From NCBI RefSeq assembly GCF_003999195.1, contig NZ_RJVR01000269.1, forward strand, positions 1-43,564: a stretch of DNA of 43,564 nucleotides, read 5' to 3'. The notes under the pieces were generated by a model, which was not told the origin of the DNA, did no database searches, and worked only from the letters and a program-made list of their open reading frames with translations. This stretch comes from Streptomyces soli (lineage in GTDB: Bacteria > Actinomycetota > Actinomycetes > Streptomycetales > Streptomycetaceae). This document shows, in pieces, positions 39,433 through 43,564 of this stretch (its first letter is position 1; the number at the start of each line of letters is the position of its first letter). Both the position numbers and the translations under genes were made by a program.

Positions 39433-39695
39433 TTGTCGAAGGGGACCCTCGACGTGGCAGGGCGCAGGGAGGGTAGGAACGGGCGTAATGTCCGACCGTT
39501 ACCGTCCGGGTCGAATCGCGTATCTCGCCGACGCCTACCGCCTCCGCGCGGCGGTACATGGCTGACGCGCGAGCACCACGTGGACGCCGAGGGCTCGTCC
39601 ACACCCCCACCTCACACACGCACCCGGAACGGTGACACGAAATGCCGTGCCGCCTCGGCAGACCTATCTCCAACCAACGACGTCTCGGAGAATCC

Positions 39696-42485
39696 ATGCA
39701 TCGACGTTCCTTGCGCTCGGCCGTATTCCGGATAGCCACCGGTGTACTGCCAACGCTCCTCGCAGCTGCTGCAGTTGGTGTGGGCGCGCCTCCCGCCTCA
39801 GCCGCAACCGCCCCCATCGTCTACTCCGTCTCTCCCAACGGACAGGGATCCACCTGCTCGACCCAGGCCCCATGTGCACTGCTGACGGCGCAGTCCATGG
39901 TCCGACAGGCGACAAGCGCGATGACCACGGACATCAACGTCGTGCTGGCCGACGGGACGTACCGGCTCGACGGCCCCCTCTCGTTCGGCTCCGCGGCGGG
40001 CGACTCGGCGACCGGCGGTCACACCGTCAGCTACCAGGCGGCCCCCGGCGCCCACCCGGTGCTCAGCGGCGGGCAGCAGGTCACCGGATGGACCCAGGGT
40101 TCCAACGGCGTGTGGAGCGCGAACGTCCCGGCCGGCACCGACACCCGGCAGCTCTACGTCGACGGCGTGCGCGCGAACCGCGCGTCCGGGCCGGCGCCGA
40201 CCACCTTCACTCGTACCGCCACCGGCTACACGACCTCCAACACGACCCTGGCCGGCTGGCAGAACATCTCCAACGTCGAGTTCGTCTACGGCGTCGAGTG
40301 GACGCAGATGCGCTGCGGAGTCGCGTCGGTGTCGGGGACCACGGTGACGATGCAGCAGCCGTGCTTCGACAACTCCACGAAGAAGCAGTACGGCGTGAAC
40401 GCCGACGTGCCGAGCTTCATCGAGAACGCGAAGGAACTGCTCAACGCCCCGGGCGAGTTCTACCTCGACAAGCCGGGCCACACCATCTACTACCTGCCGC
40501 GCGCGGGTCAGCAGATGAGCACCGCCGACGTCGAGATGGCGAGCCTGCAGAATCTGATCACCGGCAACGGCACCGCGTCGAATCCGCTGCGCGGCCTGGC
40601 CATCAGCGGTATCACTGTCGCGTACGGGGGCTGGACCACCCCGAACTCGTCCGACGGCTTCTCCGAGGTGCAGGCGAACATGCGCCTCACCGGTGCGAAC
40701 GCCTGGCAGAAGCAGGGTTCGTGCGACCGCTTCTCCACCACTGATCCGGGCACCTGCCCGTACGGCAACTGGACGATGACTCCGGGCAATGTGACGTTCA
40801 CCTACACCGACGGGCTGAAGCTCAGCGGCAACACGTTCCAGCATCTCGGCGCCGCCGGCCTCCAGTTGGGGCAGGGCGTCACCAACTCCTCGATCACCGG
40901 AAACGTCTTCACCGACATCTCCGGAAACGGCGTCGAGATCGGCAACGGCACCGACGCGAACCCCACCGACCTCTCCGTCCTGCCCACCGGCAACACCATC
41001 GCCGACAACTGGATCCACAACGTCGCCGTCGAGTACACCGGGGGTGTCGGCATCTTCCAGGGCTACACCCGCAACGACACCATCACGCACAACCAGGTCA
41101 ACAACGTCCCCTACAGCGGCATCAGTTCGAACTGGGGCTGGGGACGCACCGCCACCAAAACCTCGGGCAACAAGATCACCAACAACCTCGTCTACGACTA
41201 CATGCAGCAACGCTCCGACGGCGGCGGCATCTACGTCCTGGGCCAGGAAGGCACGTCCCTCGCCGACGGCCTGGTCATCAGCGGCAACGTCGTGCGCGGC
41301 GCCGGGGGCGGCGGGTTCGCCATCTACACCGACGGCGGCAGCCAGTACGTGACCATGACCGGCAACGCCGCCTACAACGCCAACAACGCCTCCATGGGCG
41401 GCTGCAAGGAGGGGACCACCACTCCCTACGGCGACTTCTCCTTCACCGGCAACTACTTCGAGAACCTCACACCCAACTGGGTCTGTGGCGACCCGAGCAA
41501 CGTCAACGTCAGCGGCAACACCCAGGTCTCCGCTGCCGGCGTCGGCGTGCCGGCGACCGTGCTGGCCAACGCCGGCCTCGAATCGGCGTACGCGGGCATC
41601 GCGGCACCGCCGGCCGGCGTGGCACCGACCAACCTCGCGGCCCACAAGCCGGCCGTGGCGCAGTTCATCGACGGCAGCACCGCGCAACTGCAGCCGGAGT
41701 CGCAGCTGACCTACGCCACGGACGGTGACCCCGCCACGTATATCCAGGCCAGCGGGCAGTTCCGGTGGCAGCTCGTGGTCGACCTCCAGCAGGCGCAGGG
41801 CCTGGGGTACATCACGGTCGGCATGCCCCAGGCCCACTTCGCCACCGACTTCCACGTGGACGCCTCGACCGACGGCACCACCTGGACCACCGTCGGCACC
41901 GTCAACAACAGCGGGTGGGGGAGCATCCCGGTCGCGTTCAGCACGCCGGTGACGGCCAGGTACCTGCGCGTCGTCGCCGACAAGCCGGACAACTCGGGCC
42001 AGCGAGGCGACCAGATGGCGATCAGTGAGATCGGTGCGTACGCCCCCATCCAGGGAGGCAGCAACACCGCGCTGAAGACCCCGGCCCAGGCGCTGTTCAT
42101 CGACGGAACCCAGGCCGACATGCAACCGGGCTCCACGCCGGCGCTCGGCAACGACGGCAACACGTCAACTTTCGCGCAGGCGTCGGGACGCTACCGGTGG
42201 TCGCTGCAGGTGGACCTCCAGCAACCGGAGTCGATCAGCGTGCTGTCCGTCCTGATGCCCACCGACAAGTACGCGACCGCCTTCCACGTCGACGTCTCCC
42301 TCGACAACTCGACATTCTGGACGGTCGCGCACCGCACTGACAGCGCCGGCGGTATCACCGGCATCCAGCTGGACGCACCCGTCACCGCTCGCTATGTGCG
42401 GGTCATAGCCGACCGCCCGAACTCCGGCGGCCAGACGGGCGGCCAGATGGCCATCAGCGAACTCGCCGTCTACGGCACCAAGTAG
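39696..42485 (+). CDS. Secreted right-handed beta-helix protein with two F5/8-type C (discoidin-like) domains
   Basis: A 929-residue protein. ATG 39696 follows GGAG and opens a signal peptide (MHRRSLRSAVFRIATGVLPT, then a hydrophobic run to PPASAATA near residue 36). Residues about 40-620 form a parallel beta-helix: DINVVLADGTYRLDGPL, repeated N-x-(I/V/L)-x-x-N patterns (ISGNVFTDISGNGVEIGNGT, GNKITNNLVYDYMQQ, GLVISGNVVRGAGGGG) and conserved aromatic loops. Two F5/8C-like carbohydrate-binding domains follow at about 645-785 and 787-929 (NLAAHKPAVAQFIDG/NTALKTPAQALFIDG). The fold suits a polysaccharide-acting enzyme; the N-terminal layout resembles GH141-type proteins, but I cannot fix the activity. 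Transcribed alone; ends in a strong terminator. Confidence 0.85.
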   Translation: MHRRSLRSAVFRIATGVLPTLLAAAAVGVGAPPASAATAPIVYSVSPNGQGSTCSTQAPCALLTAQSMVRQATSAMTTDINVVLADGTYRLDGPLSFGSAAGDSATGGHTVSYQAAPGAHPVLSGGQQVTGWTQGSNGVWSANVPAGTDTRQLYVDGVRANRASGPAPTTFTRTATGYTTSNTTLAGWQNISNVEFVYGVEWTQMRCGVASVSGTTVTMQQPCFDNSTKKQYGVNADVPSFIENAKELLNAPGEFYLDKPGHTIYYLPRAGQQMSTADVEMASLQNLITGNGTASNPLRGLAISGITVAYGGWTTPNSSDGFSEVQANMRLTGANAWQKQGSCDRFSTTDPGTCPYGNWTMTPGNVTFTYTDGLKLSGNTFQHLGAAGLQLGQGVTNSSITGNVFTDISGNGVEIGNGTDANPTDLSVLPTGNTIADNWIHNVAVEYTGGVGIFQGYTRNDTITHNQVNNVPYSGISSNWGWGRTATKTSGNKITNNLVYDYMQQRSDGGGIYVLGQEGTSLADGLVISGNVVRGAGGGGFAIYTDGGSQYVTMTGNAAYNANNASMGGCKEGTTTPYGDFSFTGNYFENLTPNWVCGDPSNVNVSGNTQVSAAGVGVPATVLANAGLESAYAGIAAPPAGVAPTNLAAHKPAVAQFIDGSTAQLQPESQLTYATDGDPATYIQASGQFRWQLVVDLQQAQGLGYITVGMPQAHFATDFHVDASTDGTTWTTVGTVNNSGWGSIPVAFSTPVTARYLRVVADKPDNSGQRGDQMAISEIGAYAPIQGGSNTALKTPAQALFIDGTQADMQPGSTPALGNDGNTSTFAQASGRYRWSLQVDLQQPESISVLSVLMPTDKYATAFHVDVSLDNSTFWTVAHRTDSAGGITGIQLDAPVTARYVRVIADRPNSGGQTGGQMAISELAVYGTK

Positions 42486-42492
42486 AGGAGAG

Positions 42493-42532
42493 CACCCGGA
42501 TGCGCGGCCCAGCCCGGCCCCGCATCCGGGTG
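42493..42532. terminator. Terminator between beta-helix gene and Fe-S oxidase gene
   Basis: Perfect 12-bp arms CACCCGGATGCG (42493-42504) and CGCATCCGGGTG (42521-42532) with a 16-base C-rich loop. It lies in the 59-base gap between convergent genes and probably ends transcription in both directions. Confidence 0.85.
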
Positions 42533-42544
42533 TGATCCCCAGGC

Positions 42545-43564
42545 CTACCGCTCGGGGTGGTGCTGAGCGAGGAGCTGCGCCAGGTGTAGGCCCCGCCGAC
42601 CGGCGAGCTGGTCCAGCTGGGTGCGGCAGGAGAAGCCGTCGGCGAGCAGCTCCGTGCCCTCGTCCGCGGCGCGTACGGCGGGCAGCAATGAGGTCTCCGC
42701 CACCGCCGCGGAGACCTCGTAGTGGCCGCGCTCGGCGCCGAAATTCCCCGCCAGGCCGCAACAGCCGCCCACCGCCTCCACGGTGGCCCCCGCCTTCTCC
42801 AGCAGTGCTCGGTCGGTCGCCCATCCCATCACCGCGTGCTGGTGGCAGTGCGGCTGCGCCACTGCCCGTACGCCGGTCAGATCGGGCAGCGGGGCATCGC
42901 GCTCGGTCAGCAACTCGGCCAGGGTCCTGGTGGCCCCGGCCACCGCGGCCCGGTGCGGGTCGTCGGGCAGCAGGTGTTCCGCGTCGCCGCGGAAGACGGC
43001 TGTGCAGGACGGCTCCAGGCCGACGATCGGCACTCCGCGTTCGGCTTCGGGGGCGAGCGAGGCGACGCTGCGTCTGAGGATCCGCCGGGCCGCATCGAGC
43101 TGGCCGGTGGAGATCCAGGTCAGCCCGCAGCACAGCCGCCGAGGCGAGATACGTACCGAGAAGCCCGCGGCCTCCAGGACTCGCACCGCCGCGATGCCGA
43201 CCTCGGGACTGAAGTGGTCGGTGAAGGTGTCCACCCACAGCACCACCGGATCCCCGGCGGCCGGCTCGTGGGTGGCGAACCAGCGCCGGAAGGTCTGCGC
43301 GGCGAAGAGCGGCAGCTCGCGCCGGTGATCGACGCCCGCCATGCGCTTGCCGACGGCTCCGAGCGGGCCGCGCATCACGCGGTTGGCAACTCCCGGCGCC
43401 CGCGCGGCCAGGGCGGCCCAGCGCGGCAGTCGGCCCAGTGCGTAGTGGCTGGCCGGACGCAGCCGGCGCCGGTACGCCTGGTAGAGCATCTCGGCCTTGT
43501 AGGTGGCCATGTCCACCCCGGTCGGGCAGTCCACTGAACAGCCCTTGCACGACAGGCACAGATC
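42545..43564 (-). CDS. FAD/Fe-S oxidoreductase, C-terminal part (D-2-hydroxyglutarate dehydrogenase/GlcD-GlcF-like), 5' end outside window
   Basis: The frame is open to the right edge, so only the last about 339 residues are seen. At the edge lies a 4Fe-4S motif (CLSCKGCSVDCPTG), preceded outside the window by presumably another Fe-S motif and the FAD-binding GlcD-like domain. Then come two Cys-rich CCG domains: LWVDTFTDHFSPEVG with LCCGLTW, and PHCHQHAVMG with GGCCGLAGNFG. This arrangement is typical of fused FAD-linked oxidases of the D-lactate/D-2-hydroxyglutarate dehydrogenase group (YdiJ-like). They pass electrons from a 2-hydroxy acid to the respiratory chain. A link with the 2-hydroxy-acid chemistry suggested for the central region is possible but unproven. 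Confidence 0.9.
   Translation of the reverse strand, partial: DLCLSCKGCSVDCPTGVDMATYKAEMLYQAYRRRLRPASHYALGRLPRWAALAARAPGVANRVMRGPLGAVGKRMAGVDHRRELPLFAAQTFRRWFATHEPAAGDPVVLWVDTFTDHFSPEVGIAAVRVLEAAGFSVRISPRRLCCGLTWISTGQLDAARRILRRSVASLAPEAERGVPIVGLEPSCTAVFRGDAEHLLPDDPHRAAVAGATRTLAELLTERDAPLPDLTGVRAVAQPHCHQHAVMGWATDRALLEKAGATVEAVGGCCGLAGNFGAERGHYEVSAAVAETSLLPAVRAADEGTELLADGFSCRTQLDQLAGRRGLHLAQLLAQHHPER

Noticed and set aside
39798..42125. Long minus-strand frame of 775 residues opposite the beta-helix gene
   Set aside because: Val/Gly/Asp-rich antisense of a clear secreted protein with signal peptide and domains.

Overview
The window is about 43.6 kb of very high-GC actinobacterial DNA. Codon use, TTG/GTG starts, 4-bp stop/start overlaps, a SpoIIE-type phosphatase with PAS and GAF domains, a mycothiol-isomerase-like (TIGR03086) gene carrying a TTA codon, and a GlxA-type regulator all point to Streptomyces or a close relative. 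Everything here was read by eye from the sequence. No database search was run, so family names rest on motif recognition.

Left part (1-7.4 kb): a truncated SpoIIE-type phosphatase; a divergently placed secreted PAF-acetylhydrolase-like esterase; a LysR/GNAT pair facing an EamA exporter; and a TetR/thioesterase operon with two 17-bp palindromic operators. The thioesterase gene carries an in-frame array of 27-bp GC-rich repeat units. Related hairpin arrays lie in two convergent intergenic regions near 16.0 and 17.5 kb.

Central part (7.4-30 kb): a dispersed C1/C2-acid module that looks like oxalate (or 2-hydroxy-acid) catabolism through formyl-CoA. Two tandem OFA-family MFS carriers would import oxalate and export formate. 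A clear formyl-CoA:oxalate CoA-transferase (Frc) makes the CoA ester, and a TPP enzyme next to it would release formyl-CoA. That TPP enzyme looks more like 2-hydroxyacyl-CoA lyase/ILVBL than canonical oxalyl-CoA decarboxylase. A fused ADP-forming acyl-CoA synthetase ends the operon. Divergently transcribed are a SucCD paralogue and a beta-carbonic anhydrase. An NAD-type molybdenum formate dehydrogenase burns the formate. Its alpha subunit is split over two genes that flank a fused FdsG-FdsB subunit, and the operon starts with a ketopantoate reductase and ends with fdhD. A GntR/FCD regulator lies between the two halves. Related TACAG-containing elements occur upstream of the formate dehydrogenase operon, the oxc-like/sucC divergent promoter and the regulator itself, which suggests one regulon. 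A rhomboid protease, isochorismatase-like hydrolase, TIGR03086 gene, VOC protein, LysE exporter and chorismate mutase are interspersed.

Right part (30-43.6 kb): accessory DNA beginning exactly at a tRNA-Leu(GAG) gene. It holds a decayed large serine recombinase, a C-terminal helicase-associated fragment, an unrecognised translationally coupled gene pair, a frameshifted vsr, a truncated DUF2255 gene, a GlxA regulator divergent from a DJ-1/PfpI four-gene operon, a fragment resembling acyl-CoA dehydrogenase, a large secreted beta-helix protein with two discoidin-like domains, and the C-terminal part of a D-2-hydroxyglutarate dehydrogenase-like Fe-S oxidase that runs off the right edge. The broken genes and the tRNA-proximal recombinase indicate an old integration hotspot that has since suffered deletions.
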